A DNA stretch of 64,000 nucleotides from Parazoarcus communis SWub3 = DSM 12120 (GCF_003226565.1 NZ_QKOE01000005.1:234846-298845); one strand, 5' to 3'. Positions 44,645-54,127 are shown, counted from the stretch's first letter. A program made the numbers and translations. The notes: generated by a model not told the origin, from the sequence alone.

Positions 44645-45832
44645 ATGAGTTTCAATATTGCACTTTCCAGTCTTCAGGCGGTGACCGAGCAACTCGGCAC
44701 GATCAGCAACAACATTGCCAACGCGGCGACCACTGGTTTCAAGTCCTCGCGAACCAACTTCGGCGCACTGTATGCCGAGTCTCAGGCGATTGGGGTGGAG
44801 GTGATCGGCCAGACTCAGAGCATGACGCAGAATGGCACGCTATCGACCACCGGGCGCACACTGGATGTGGCCATCGCTGGTGGGGGCTTTCTGATCATGC
44901 GCTCGGGTAACGGTGAGCAGGTCTTTACCCGGGCGGGTGTGCTCAATACCGACGTCAATAATTATCTGGTGAACGCGTCGGGTTTCCGGGTGCAGGGCTA
45001 TCCGGTCGATGCCGATGGCAATCTGCAGACCGGCGCGCTGGGCGACATTCAGTTGCAGAACGGCAACCTGGCGGCCAAGGCGACCAACTCACTGGCTTTC
45101 ATTGCCAACCTTGACGCCAACGAGTCGGTGCCGGCAGTGGTGCCGTTCGATGCTGCAGATGCTGAGTCCTACAATTCCACCTACACCACCCGGGTTTACG
45201 ACTCCTTGGGCATTGAACACACGCTGACCCAGTACTTCGTCAAGACTGCTGACAACCAGTGGGATGCGCATTACTACGTGGACGGCGCTGCCCTTGGGGT
45301 GACTCAGGCGATCGAGTTCAGCACCGGCGGCGTACTGACCACTCCGGTAGGTCCGGCGACGGTGAACTTCACTCCGACTGGCGCAGATCCGATGACGGTG
45401 GCGCTGGACTATACCGGTAGCACTCAGTTCGGCTCCAACTTCCTCGTGACCCGCAATGCGGCCAGCGGCTATACCGCGGGCGAACGGACCGGACTGGCAA
45501 TCGAGTCCAATGGGCAGATCTATGCAACCTATAGCAATGGTCAGCGCATGCTGCAGGGGCAGCTCGTGTTGGCCAACTTTGTCAACTTGCAGGGGCTAAG
45601 CAATGCCGGCGGCACCGCGTGGACCGAGACCGAAGATTCCGGCGCAGCGCTGGTCGGCGTGCCAGGCACCGGTCAGAACGGGTCGATCAGCTCGGGCACG
45701 CTGGAAAGCTCCAACGTCGATCTGACCCAGCAGTTGGTGGGGCTGATGGAGGCGCAGCGCAACTATCAGGCGACTACGCGGGTGTTGAGTACCGGTAAGG
45801 AGCTCAACCAGGTCCTGTTCAATGCCATCTGA
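44645..45832 (+). CDS. flgE: Flagellar hook protein FlgE
   Basis: Hook subunit of 395 residues, near the usual length. The N-terminus has LGTISNNIANAATTGFKSSRTNF, and the C-terminus has ESSNVDLTQQLVGLMEAQRNYQATTRVLSTGKELNQVL. A strong GGAGG precedes the ATG. It lies between flgD and flgF as usual. Confidence 0.96.
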   Translation: MSFNIALSSLQAVTEQLGTISNNIANAATTGFKSSRTNFGALYAESQAIGVEVIGQTQSMTQNGTLSTTGRTLDVAIAGGGFLIMRSGNGEQVFTRAGVLNTDVNNYLVNASGFRVQGYPVDADGNLQTGALGDIQLQNGNLAAKATNSLAFIANLDANESVPAVVPFDAADAESYNSTYTTRVYDSLGIEHTLTQYFVKTADNQWDAHYYVDGAALGVTQAIEFSTGGVLTTPVGPATVNFTPTGADPMTVALDYTGSTQFGSNFLVTRNAASGYTAGERTGLAIESNGQIYATYSNGQRMLQGQLVLANFVNLQGLSNAGGTAWTETEDSGAALVGVPGTGQNGSISSGTLESSNVDLTQQLVGLMEAQRNYQATTRVLSTGKELNQVLFNAI

Positions 45833-45840
45833 GGTCGGTC

Positions 45841-46569
45841 GTGGATAAGCTCGGCTATACCGCAATGACTGCAGCGGCACGCACGATGATGTCGCTGCAG
45901 GTGCAGGCCAACAACTTGGCCAACGTGAATACCGCCGGCTTTCGAGCCGATATGGATAGTGCCGAGGCGGTGGCTGTGGAAGGCTACGGCTATGACAGTC
46001 GGCATCTTGTGACGACGCGTGGCGTCGGCGTGGACATGCGTCCGGGTGCGGCGATGCAGACCGGGCGGCCGCTGGATGTTGCCATCGCCGGCAATGGCTT
46101 GATCGCCGTCGAAACCGCCACCGGCGAGGCCTACACCCGCAATGGAGCGATGCAGCTGGATGCCGACATGACGCTGACCATTGGCGGTCGGGCAGTGATT
46201 GGTGACGGTGGTCCGATTGTGCTGCCTGCGCATGACCGGATCGAAATCGCTCCGGATGGCACGATCAGCGTGCTGGCACGGGGTGAGCAGGAAATGGCGG
46301 AGGTCGGTCGGATCAAGCTGGTCAATCCTCCTGCGATTGAGGTGAGCAAGCGACTGGATGGTCTGCTCGGGCGGACTGACGGCCGGCCCTTCGTGGTGGA
46401 CGACGCGGTGCGTCTGCAGTCCGGATATCTTGAGTCGAGCAATGTTTCCGCGATCGAACAATTGACCACGACGATGAGCCTGAGTCGCCAGTTTGAGGCG
46501 CAGGTCAAGATGATGAAGGCGGCCGAGGATCTGTCCTCCGCCGGCAACCGCATGCTGCGTGGCAGTTAA
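45841..46569 (+). CDS. flgF: Flagellar rod protein FlgF
   Basis: Proximal rod protein of 242 residues with VQANNLANVNTAGFRADMDSA near the N-terminus and a C-terminal ESSNVSAIEQLTTTMSLSRQFEAQVKMM. The start is GTG at 45841, 8 bp after flgE. Paralogue of flgG, which follows. Confidence 0.94.
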   Translation: MDKLGYTAMTAAARTMMSLQVQANNLANVNTAGFRADMDSAEAVAVEGYGYDSRHLVTTRGVGVDMRPGAAMQTGRPLDVAIAGNGLIAVETATGEAYTRNGAMQLDADMTLTIGGRAVIGDGGPIVLPAHDRIEIAPDGTISVLARGEQEMAEVGRIKLVNPPAIEVSKRLDGLLGRTDGRPFVVDDAVRLQSGYLESSNVSAIEQLTTTMSLSRQFEAQVKMMKAAEDLSSAGNRMLRGS

Positions 46570-46582
46570 GGGAGTCCTGAAA

Positions 46583-47368
46583 ATGAGTTCTGCATTGTGG
46601 GTGAGCAAGACCGGTCTGGCGGCTCAGGACAAGGCGTTGGCAACCGTGGCCAACAATCTCGCCAATGTCAATACCGTGGGCTTCAAGAGCGATCGGGTGG
46701 TGTTTGAGGATCTGTTCTACACCATTGAGCGTCAGCCGGGTGCGCAGGCTGACCAGGTCAATACCGTACCGTCCGGCATTCAGCTTGGCAGCGGTGTGCG
46801 GGTGGCGGGCACGCAGAAGGTGTTCACCGAGGGCAGCATGCAGACAACCGGGCAGCCGATGGATCTGGCGGTTCTGGGCTCGGGTTTCTTTCAAGTTGAG
46901 TCGCCAACGGGTGAGGTTCTGTACACCGAAAACGGCCAGCTGCAGCTCAATGCTGAAGGCATGCTTGTGAACACCCAGGGTTTGCCGCTGGTTCCAGCGA
47001 TCGAAGTGCCTGCGGGCAGCAGCCGCTTTACCGTTGGTAGCGACGGGGTGGTGACTGCGGTGCTGGCAGGAGAGACCCAGCCTGTGGAACTGGGCCAGAT
47101 CAGGTTGGTGAACTTCGCCAACCCCGGTGGGCTGGAGGCCTTGGGCGGCAACTTGTATCGCGAGACGATTGCCAGCGGTGAGCCGGTCGAGGGCGCACCG
47201 GGTGAGGATGGCCTGGGGCAGATCAAGCAAGGTGTGCTTGAAGGCTCGAACGTGCAGGTGGTGGAGGCAATGGTTTCAATGATTGCCATCCAGCGGGCCT
47301 ACGAGTCGTCGGCGAAGGTGCTGGATGCGGCCTCGGGTATGCAGCAGTTCCTCAATCAGACGGTCTGA
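46583..47368 (+). CDS. flgG: Flagellar distal rod protein FlgG
   Basis: Distal rod protein, 261 residues. TVANNLANVNTVGFKSDRVVFEDLFY and the C-terminal LEGSNVQVVEAMVSMIAIQRAYE with the terminal helix are standard for FlgG. The ATG at 46583 has AGGGAG upstream; an earlier in-frame start lies in the flgF end. Confidence 0.96.
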   Translation: MSSALWVSKTGLAAQDKALATVANNLANVNTVGFKSDRVVFEDLFYTIERQPGAQADQVNTVPSGIQLGSGVRVAGTQKVFTEGSMQTTGQPMDLAVLGSGFFQVESPTGEVLYTENGQLQLNAEGMLVNTQGLPLVPAIEVPAGSSRFTVGSDGVVTAVLAGETQPVELGQIRLVNFANPGGLEALGGNLYRETIASGEPVEGAPGEDGLGQIKQGVLEGSNVQVVEAMVSMIAIQRAYESSAKVLDAASGMQQFLNQTV

Positions 47369-47372
47369 TGAA

Positions 47373-48032
47373 ATGAAGGTTTTCGTATTGCTGATGGTGT
47401 CGCTGTTGCTGGGGGGGTGCCAGCCCTATGGGCTGCTGTCCCCAGACGACTCCGCGTTGTACGAACCGCCCGAGCCCCGGATCGAAGTGCCTCAGGCGAC
47501 CGCTGGTGGTTTGCTGCGCGCCGGTCAAGGCAACTCCCTGGTCAGGGATCGCCGCGCTGGCCGTCTGGGCGATATCGTCACCGTCCTGCTTAATGAAGCG
47601 ACGCAATCGAGCAAGAGCGCAGGGACTTCATTCGATAAGAGTTCGGATCTGTCTGTCGGTATTCCGAACGTGCTTGGCAAGCAGTACGACCGGCTGGAGA
47701 GTTCGGCATCCGCTTCACGGGGTTTCGAAGGCACGGCCAGCAGCTCACAGCAAAACGTGTTGCGTGGATCCATTTCAGTGGTGGTGCACAGGGTGTTGCC
47801 GGATGGCACGCTGATGGTTAGGGGGGAGAAGGTGCTGCAACTCAACCAGGGTGACGAGATCATCCGCCTCAGCGGGCTGGTGCGTCCGGACGATATCGAT
47901 CGCCACAATCAAGTGTCCTCGCAGCGGGTGGCCAATGCCCGGGTGTCCTACGCTGGGCGTGGTGCCCTGGCCGACAGCAATGCGGCCGGCTGGCTGACCC
48001 GATTCTTCAACAGTCCGTGGTTCCCGTTATGA
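47373..48032 (+). CDS. flgH: Flagellar L-ring lipoprotein FlgH
   Basis: Outer-membrane ring lipoprotein, 219 residues. The lipobox is LLGGC (Cys at about residue 16), after a hydrophobic signal peptide. Conserved [22 protein letters not shown] and the C-terminal [24 protein letters not shown] follow. A run of seven G residues falls in the lipobox codons. It overlaps flgI by 4 bp. Confidence 0.96.
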   Translation: MKVFVLLMVSLLLGGCQPYGLLSPDDSALYEPPEPRIEVPQATAGGLLRAGQGNSLVRDRRAGRLGDIVTVLLNEATQSSKSAGTSFDKSSDLSVGIPNVLGKQYDRLESSASASRGFEGTASSSQQNVLRGSISVVVHRVLPDGTLMVRGEKVLQLNQGDEIIRLSGLVRPDDIDRHNQVSSQRVANARVSYAGRGALADSNAAGWLTRFFNSPWFPL

Positions 48033-49189
48033 AGCCGAATCGCATCCGCCACGTCATGATGACCATCGTCATCGGATTGTTTGTCTTGAACAGCCATGCG
48101 CAATCCGGTCGTACAGCTGCACGCGCTGCGCCGGTGCAGGCCGACCGCTCGGCCTTGATGGACCTGGTCGACGTCGAGGGCATTCGGGACAACCAGCTGG
48201 TTGGGTACGGACTCGTCGTCGGGCTTGATGGTACCGGTGACCGCGGTCAGGTACGTTTTACCGGGCAGTCAGTGGCGAACATGCTGCGTGAGTTCGGTGT
48301 CAGTCTGCCACCGAACATCAACCCCAATCTCAAGAACGCGGCCGCGGTGACGGTAACCGCGACCATGCCGCCAGGATATAGCCCTGGGCAGACGCTGGAC
48401 GTGAGCGTGTCTTCACTTGGCGATGCCAAGAGTTTGCGTGGCGGGCAGTTGCTGATGACGCCGTTGCGCGGGGTGGATGGCGAAATTTATGCACTGGCGC
48501 AGGGAGATCTGGTTGTGGGCGGGGTCAATGCTTCAGGTGCCAGTGGCTCAAGCGTGGCGGTCAATAGCTCCAATACCGGCCTGATTCCCAACGGTGCGAC
48601 GATAGAACGCATGATTCCGAGCGATTTTGCTGAACGTCCGGATGTCATGCTGAACTTGCGGCGACCAAGTTTTCAGACGGCAAATGCAATCATGGATGAG
48701 ATCAACACGCGTTTTGGGGCCGACACGGCGGTTGCCCTCAACGCAACAAAGGTCTCGGTGCGCGCGCCGTACGACAGTTCGCAGCGTACTGCCTTCATGG
48801 CGCTCTTGGAGAACATGCAGGTGGCGCAAGGCCGTAGCCGGCCGCGTGTGGTGTTCAACAGCCGGACGGGTACCGTTGTCATTGGTCAGGGGGTAAAGGT
48901 GAAGGCTGCCGCGGTTGCGCATGGCAGCTTGACCGTGACAGTCAGTGAGACCCCGCAGGTCAGCCAGCCAGCGCCGTTCTCCCGCCAAGGAGAGACGGCG
49001 GTGGTGCCACGCAGCGATGTATCCGTGAGTCAGGACGTGAAGCCGATGATTCAGTGGCCCGAGGGCGCGAATCTGGAAACCATCGTCAATACGGTAAACA
49101 GCCTGGGGGCAAGCCCGGATGACATCATGAGCATCCTGCAATCGCTCGAGCGCGCCGGTGCGCTCAATGCTGAACTGATTGTGATGTAG
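48029..49189 (+). CDS. flgI: Flagellar P-ring protein FlgI
   Basis: Periplasmic ring protein, 386 residues. The signal peptide (about residues 1-25) ends near NSHAQS, and [27 protein letters not shown] is the family signature. The ATG at 48029 overlaps the flgH stop; an ATG-start four codons earlier lies in flgH. FlgA at 42177 is its chaperone. Confidence 0.96.
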   Translation: MKPNRIRHVMMTIVIGLFVLNSHAQSGRTAARAAPVQADRSALMDLVDVEGIRDNQLVGYGLVVGLDGTGDRGQVRFTGQSVANMLREFGVSLPPNINPNLKNAAAVTVTATMPPGYSPGQTLDVSVSSLGDAKSLRGGQLLMTPLRGVDGEIYALAQGDLVVGGVNASGASGSSVAVNSSNTGLIPNGATIERMIPSDFAERPDVMLNLRRPSFQTANAIMDEINTRFGADTAVALNATKVSVRAPYDSSQRTAFMALLENMQVAQGRSRPRVVFNSRTGTVVIGQGVKVKAAAVAHGSLTVTVSETPQVSQPAPFSRQGETAVVPRSDVSVSQDVKPMIQWPEGANLETIVNTVNSLGASPDDIMSILQSLERAGALNAELIVM

Positions 49190-49203
49190 GAGTTGGGCGG
49201 GCG

Positions 49204-50220
49204 ATGAACGTGCATTTTCTTTCAGCCGCGCCGGCACGTCTGCAGGGCGAGGTGTCGGTCGGGCGTAACCGGCTGGAGGCAGTGGCCGAGCAGTTCGAGG
49301 CAATGTTCTTGCGTCAGTTGCTCAAACAGATGCGTAAAGCCAGTGATGTATTGGGTGCCGATAATCCGATGCGTAGCCGTTCGCTCGATACCTTGCGCGA
49401 TATGCAGGACGATGCGCTGGCCGACGAGCTTGCGGTCAGGCGCCAGACGGGCATAGCCGACATGATCGTGCGTCAGCTGACGGGTGAAGGGGCGCCGGTG
49501 GCGCCGGCACCCGCTCCGCTCGCAGTGGCGACAATGCCGCGCATGCAGGCCAGTGTGGTACAGCCACTGGCAGCCACCTGGCGGCGTGGTGCGGAAGGCG
49601 CGATGCGGGTCTGGGAGCAGGGCAGTCGTGCTTTTCGGGCACTGGTCGATAGTGTGATTGCTCATGAGTCCGGCGGGCGGATCGACGCGGTTTCTCCGCG
49701 GGGGGCGCGCGGGCTGATGCAATTGATGCCAGCCACTGCGCGCGAAATGGCACAGGCGTTGGGGTTGGAGTATGACGAGCCCCGCCTGTTGTCCGATCGT
49801 GAATACAACAAGCAATTGGGCACGGCCTACCTGGGTAAGATGCTTGAACGTTATGAGGGTGCCGGCCCTCTCGCGGTGGCTGCATACAATGCCGGGCCAG
49901 GCCGGGTGGACGAATGGCTGCAGCGTTTTGGTGATCCGCGCAGTGGTGCGATCGGCGTCGCGGAATGGGTCGAGCGTATTCCCTTCAAGGAAACCCGCGA
50001 CTACACCCGCAGCATACTGGATGGCCTGCGTGGTCAGGGGCTTGAGCCGGGTGGAGAGTCGAATATGGCGAGGCGTGCACTGGGTGGCGGGCTTTCTGCT
50101 GATCGGTTTAAGCCCAGCGTGCATTCGGTCGCCCTGACTTCAAGAACAGATGCCGGTGCGCCCCGTTCGGCGGCTTTTGCCCAGAGCGTGCGCATCGTAA
50201 CCGAGGACTTGTCGCAATGA
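49204..50220 (+). CDS. flgJ: FlgJ with rod-binding domain fused to an SLT-type lytic transglycosylase
   Basis: Rod cap and peptidoglycan hydrolase, 338 residues. Residues 20-95 form the rod-binding domain (LEAVAEQFEAMFLRQLLKQMR). Residues about 140-290 are a family-1 SLT lytic transglycosylase with catalytic Glu155 in AHESGG, then GLMQLMPATA and AAYNAGPGRV. The E. coli/Salmonella FlgJ carries a GH73 glucosaminidase domain instead, so the muralytic half has been replaced. It overlaps flgK by 4 bp. Confidence 0.93.
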   Translation: MNVHFLSAAPARLQGEVSVGRNRLEAVAEQFEAMFLRQLLKQMRKASDVLGADNPMRSRSLDTLRDMQDDALADELAVRRQTGIADMIVRQLTGEGAPVAPAPAPLAVATMPRMQASVVQPLAATWRRGAEGAMRVWEQGSRAFRALVDSVIAHESGGRIDAVSPRGARGLMQLMPATAREMAQALGLEYDEPRLLSDREYNKQLGTAYLGKMLERYEGAGPLAVAAYNAGPGRVDEWLQRFGDPRSGAIGVAEWVERIPFKETRDYTRSILDGLRGQGLEPGGESNMARRALGGGLSADRFKPSVHSVALTSRTDAGAPRSAAFAQSVRIVTEDLSQ

Positions 50221-51584
50221 CCATGCTGAGCCAGATAGCCTATTCCGGACTGCACGCCACCCAGCTGGCACTGAGCGGGACGGCCCACAACGTTGCCAAC
50301 GTCAATACGCCAGGGTTCAGTCGTGTCGGGACAGTGATGGGATCAACGCCGGGCTATGGCGGACTGAGTGCCGGTGGGGGGGTGCAGGTGGTAGGCATCC
50401 GACGTATCTCCAGCGACTTCTACAATCACCAACTGTGGCGCGCGACCTCTGAGAAGTCGTATCACGACAACACCCAGCAATACCTCAGTGCATTGGAAGG
50501 GGTGATGGCAGGCGATGGGGCCAGTATCAGCGTGGGGCTGGATCGCTTCTTCGCTGCGCTGAGTGAATTGAGTACAACGCCCGAGTCGACTGCGCTACGC
50601 CAGCAGGTGGTCTCCGAGGCAGGAAATCTGGCGGCGAGATTCAATCTTCTGGCAGGTAATGTCGATGCGCAGGTCCGCTCCTTGCAAGCACAGCGATCGG
50701 CCATGGTCGATGGTGCCAATCGCTTGATGAGCAATGTTGCCGCGCTCAATCAGCAGATCGTTGAGGTCGAGTCGGTGGGGGGGGACTCGAAGGCGCTGCG
50801 TGATCATCGCGACATCCTGGTTCAAGATCTCAGCACCTACGCCAGCGTCAGGGTGCTCGAGGCACAGGATGGCTCGATCACGGTGTCTCTCGACAATGGT
50901 CAGCCTCTGGTGGCGGGCAGTTTGGCCAGCACGCTGGAACTCGCCACCTTGCCATCGGGTGATCAGGCGCTGTCGCTGGCGTTTTCGACGACTCAGTTTC
51001 CGCTGCAGCAATCGCGACTGGGCGGAGCTCTGGGCGGTTTGCACAGGGTCGAGCAAGGTTCGTTGAAGTCCGTCCTGAATAACCTGCACGATATGGCGTC
51101 GGCCCTATCCCAAACGGTCAACGATACCCTGGCGACGGGTTATGACTTGAACGGCAATCCGGGCGCCGCCTTGTTCAGCTATGACCCGAGCAGCATCACC
51201 GGCATGTTGTCGGTTCAGCCGCTGTCGGCTGCCGACCTGGCCTTATCTGGCGTAGCCGATGAGGTTGGCAACAATGAGGTCTTGCTGCAATTGCTCAAGT
51301 TGGGGCAGACCCCGTTGACGGTGGCCGGCAACCTGGTCACCTTGAATGAAGCCTATGCGGCCATGTTGGGTCGGGTGGCCAGCGACAGCCGTCAGACTCA
51401 GGCCGATCTGCAGTCGGCGACGACTGTGCAGGCGCAGGCGCAGGCGCGACGGGATTCGGTCAGTGCGGTCAACCTGGACGAAGAGGCGGTGAATCTGCTG
51501 AATTTCCAGCAAGCCTATCAGGCCAACATGAAAATCATCACCACAGCGAACGCGCTGTTCGATGATCTGCTCGCCGCCTTCTGA
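50217..51584 (+). CDS. flgK: Flagellar hook-filament junction protein FlgK
   Basis: Hook-associated protein 1, 455 residues, on the short side for FlgK. The N-terminus LSGTAHNVANVNTPGFSR and the C-terminus NLDEEAVNLLNFQQAYQANMKIITTANALFD are diagnostic. An eight-G run at 50777-50784 is in frame here. Its export chaperone is presumably the FlgN at 31705. Confidence 0.95.
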   Translation: MTMLSQIAYSGLHATQLALSGTAHNVANVNTPGFSRVGTVMGSTPGYGGLSAGGGVQVVGIRRISSDFYNHQLWRATSEKSYHDNTQQYLSALEGVMAGDGASISVGLDRFFAALSELSTTPESTALRQQVVSEAGNLAARFNLLAGNVDAQVRSLQAQRSAMVDGANRLMSNVAALNQQIVEVESVGGDSKALRDHRDILVQDLSTYASVRVLEAQDGSITVSLDNGQPLVAGSLASTLELATLPSGDQALSLAFSTTQFPLQQSRLGGALGGLHRVEQGSLKSVLNNLHDMASALSQTVNDTLATGYDLNGNPGAALFSYDPSSITGMLSVQPLSAADLALSGVADEVGNNEVLLQLLKLGQTPLTVAGNLVTLNEAYAAMLGRVASDSRQTQADLQSATTVQAQAQARRDSVSAVNLDEEAVNLLNFQQAYQANMKIITTANALFDDLLAAF

Positions 51585-51619
51585 ATCCTATATCTCCGTC
51601 CCGTCCTTGCCTGGAAGCC

Positions 51620-52537
51620 ATGATGCGTATCACCAATGCCCAGATAGCCGCCATGATGCATGGCTCAATGAACTCCAATGCCGCCCGGCTGGGGCAGCTG
51701 ATGCAGCAGATGGCGACCGGTCAGCGCATCATCCAGCCTTCCGATGATCCGGTAGCCAGTGTGCGGGTGTTGCGCCTGCAGCGCGAGGAAGCCGGTATTG
51801 CCCAGTATCGGACCAATATCCAGACGGTATCGGGCAGCCTGTCAGTGCAGGAAACCAACCTCACTGCGGCTTCGGACACCTTGCTCAACCTGCGGGATCT
51901 GCTGGTGTGGGCGGGCAACGACACCAATGGTGCGGACGAACTGCGGGCCATGGCCGAGGAGATGAGCAATATTGAATCCACCTTGGTCAGTTTCCTGAAC
52001 GTGCGTGATACCGAGGGGCGCTACCTGTTGTCAGGCACCTATAGCGACCGTCCGGCCGTGAGCTTCGACAGCGTGAGTGGTACGTACAGCGTCACCGGTA
52101 ACGATCGGCACCGGCAGGCGGCGGTAGCCACGGGTGTGCTCATTGATGAGAACGTCACGGTCATGGAGGTGCTGGGACCCGGAGCGGATTTCCTCAACGA
52201 GATTCACACCCTGGTGTCAGTGCTTTCGGACCCCGCCCTCGATGCAAACGATCCTGTGGTCAAGGGGCAGGTGCGTGGCGCGCTTGACGCGCTCGATGCA
52301 GTACATCGCAAGCTACTGGTGCAGGTTTCGGAGTTGGGGGGACGGCAGAACATGCTGACCCTGCTGGATGAGAGTCAGGGCGACACCTCGGTGGTCAACC
52401 AGGGCATCGAGGGGGCGCTGACCGCACTGGATTACGCGGGGGCTTCGATCGATCTGAATGAGTACAAGCTGGCGGTACAAGCGACACAGCAAACGTATTT
52501 GAAGATCAATCAGCTGTCGCTGTTCAACTTGTTGTGA
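51620..52537 (+). CDS. flgL: Flagellar hook-filament junction protein FlgL
   Basis: Hook-associated protein 3, 305 residues, a flagellin-like fold. MATGQRIIQPSDDPVASVRVLRLQ at the N-terminus and the C-terminal helix with YKLAVQATQQTYLKINQLSLFNLL are typical. Two adjacent ATG codons (51620, 51623) can start it. It is followed 13 bp later by the LafW-like gene. Confidence 0.95.
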   Translation: MMRITNAQIAAMMHGSMNSNAARLGQLMQQMATGQRIIQPSDDPVASVRVLRLQREEAGIAQYRTNIQTVSGSLSVQETNLTAASDTLLNLRDLLVWAGNDTNGADELRAMAEEMSNIESTLVSFLNVRDTEGRYLLSGTYSDRPAVSFDSVSGTYSVTGNDRHRQAAVATGVLIDENVTVMEVLGPGADFLNEIHTLVSVLSDPALDANDPVVKGQVRGALDALDAVHRKLLVQVSELGGRQNMLTLLDESQGDTSVVNQGIEGALTALDYAGASIDLNEYKLAVQATQQTYLKINQLSLFNLL

Positions 52538-52550
52538 GCGGGAGCAGGGA

Positions 52551-53597
52551 ATGAAGATCGACAAGGCGCCGTCCGCGGTCAGCGCGGTTGATCCGCAGAC
52601 AAGGCGGCAGCCGGTCCGGCGTGAGCTTGCTGAGCCGGACGAACGCCCTCAGGCTGAGACGGGTGAAGGTGGGCAGAGTGCATTCCAGGGGGCGAAGCGC
52701 GCTGGGGGCTACAGCGTTCAGCTCAATCGGCAACTAACCTCAATGCAGTCGGCCGAGCGCTTCCTGGCCGATCTCGGCGCGCGTCTGCGTCAGCTGAAAC
52801 TGGCGTTGAGCCAGCAGATTTCGGCGGGGAGGCAAGGGCTCGGGCGCTCCGAGCATGCCATCCGCACCGCACTCGACGAGACTAACGCATTGTTGGAGGA
52901 CCGTTCGGGTGCCAGTGCGGGTAGTCTGGATGCCTCGCTGCGATTGAGCCTTAACGAGCCGGTGCGGACCCGCTTTTCCATTGATGCGCTGACCTCACCC
53001 GAACAGCTGCGTGCGGCAGGAAGTGAAACGCTGGTGTTTCGGCTGGGCAACATGCAGGCCGAGCCGATGGTGGTGGCGATTGATGAAAGTTCGAGTGACG
53101 AGCAGATCCTGCGTCGCTTCAATACCGCGTTTGCCCCTGCTGGCATGCGCGCCGAACTGGATGTTCACGGCAATCTGCGTTTCAGTATCCGCGAGACCGA
53201 CTGGCAGCGCCATGGCGGGCGGGTTGGCGTGCAGGGCGAGGGTGGGTTGTTGCCATCGAAGGCCGCGTTTGTTGCTGTGCATGAGGAGCGCCTGCTGGAT
53301 CTGCCCGCATTGGAGTCGCTCGACTCCGAGCAGTCAATGCGCAGCTTGCTCGATGCTGTGGTCAAGACCCTGGACAGGATTGCCCGGCTCGAGGACCAGA
53401 TTGCACAGCGTAAGAACGAAATCCGGGCTTTTCTTGCTCGCCACACCGATGCGGATGAACAACGCTGGGCCCAGGACTATGCTCAGAAGGTGTTCGGTCT
53501 CATGCAGGGCGCCAGGTCCGACTATGCGGCTGTGACCCAGGCGATTGTCTCGCAGGCTAATCTGAACCGTTTCGCGGTTGTCAGCCTGCTGTCCTGA
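52551..53597 (+). CDS. LafW-like protein, putative hook-associated protein
   Basis: A 348-residue protein that I cannot match to a characterised family. A charged, proline-containing N-terminus (about residues 1-45) leads to long helices (FLADLGARLRQLKLALSQQ), a central mixed region, and C-terminal helices (residues about 270-348), with no transmembrane segment or signal peptide. The helix-domain-helix plan resembles flagellar axial proteins. In the E. coli Flag-2 locus the gene after lfgL is lafW, annotated as a hook-associated protein, so position supports that name. Confidence 0.6.
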   Translation: MKIDKAPSAVSAVDPQTRRQPVRRELAEPDERPQAETGEGGQSAFQGAKRAGGYSVQLNRQLTSMQSAERFLADLGARLRQLKLALSQQISAGRQGLGRSEHAIRTALDETNALLEDRSGASAGSLDASLRLSLNEPVRTRFSIDALTSPEQLRAAGSETLVFRLGNMQAEPMVVAIDESSSDEQILRRFNTAFAPAGMRAELDVHGNLRFSIRETDWQRHGGRVGVQGEGGLLPSKAAFVAVHEERLLDLPALESLDSEQSMRSLLDAVVKTLDRIARLEDQIAQRKNEIRAFLARHTDADEQRWAQDYAQKVFGLMQGARSDYAAVTQAIVSQANLNRFAVVSLLS

Positions 53598-53668
53598 TAC
53601 TGCCGAAACTACACTGCCGGAGCCGTGATCGCACCGGAATACACCATGGACTGGACACTGGGTCGCTT

Positions 53669-53699
53669 CTGTTACATGCTCATGAAACAGGTTAACCTG
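53669..53699. promoter_or_regulatory. Imperfect 22-bp palindrome followed by a 12-bp palindrome
   Basis: CTGTTACATG-CT-CATGAAACAG (53669-53690, one mismatch between the arms) is joined to CAGGTTAACCTG (53688-53699, perfect). They lie after the flagellar operon and 31 bp before the next start codon. They may be operators or a hairpin; no T tract follows. Confidence 0.35.
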
Positions 53700-53729
53700 C
53701 AAATCAAGGAATGGGCGGCAGAGGTAGCG

Positions 53730-54080
53730 ATGGTCTATGTGCAGCGGGACAAGAACGGGCTGTTGTTGCGGGTCGAGGCTGAGCCCTTCGATGGGATGAC
53801 CGATACGCTCGCGGTTGAAAGCGAAGAGCTTGCGCGCTGGTTGGCAACCAAGGAAGAAGTCCACAACCGCTTGTCGCGTCTGAAGGAAACCGATCTGGAT
53901 ATGGTCAGGGTGCTGGAGGATGTGGTGATCGTGTTGATTGACCGTGGCTTGATCAGTTTCGAAGATTTGCCGCTTGCAGCACGGCGCAAACTGGACGAAC
54001 GCGCCCTTGCACGTGCTGATCTCGAAGGCCTGGTGGGGGTTGTTACCCAGAGTGTAAGGGACTGTCGCCAGGGCGATTGA
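53730..54080 (+). CDS. Small conserved protein of the 'tryptophan synthase beta-like' family, function unknown
   Basis: A 116-residue soluble protein. It resembles short proteins often annotated 'tryptophan synthase subunit beta like' in Pseudomonas and betaproteobacteria (MVYVQRDKNG start, VESEELARWLATKEE, then LKETDLDMVRVLEDVVIVLIDRG). It has no tryptophan synthase fold or active site; the name is historical. The ATG at 53730 gives the family start; an in-frame start 105 bp upstream is not conserved. It is probably outside the flagellar regulon. Confidence 0.7.
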   Translation: MVYVQRDKNGLLLRVEAEPFDGMTDTLAVESEELARWLATKEEVHNRLSRLKETDLDMVRVLEDVVIVLIDRGLISFEDLPLAARRKLDERALARADLEGLVGVVTQSVRDCRQGD

Positions 54081-54127
54081 TTTGGGGGCATCAAGCTCCG
54101 CACCCCGGGAGTTCAAAGGCTTCATTT

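Noticed and set aside
46274-46288. A TGGCACG sigma-54-like sequence inside flgF, and others in fliH and fliT
   Set aside because: Each lies in coding DNA and lacks a proper -12 element; the heptamer recurs by chance in this base composition.
53730-54080. Tryptophan synthase beta subunit
   Set aside because: The 116-residue protein resembles a family that often carries this name in annotations, but it is far too short and has none of the pyridoxal phosphate enzyme's motifs.
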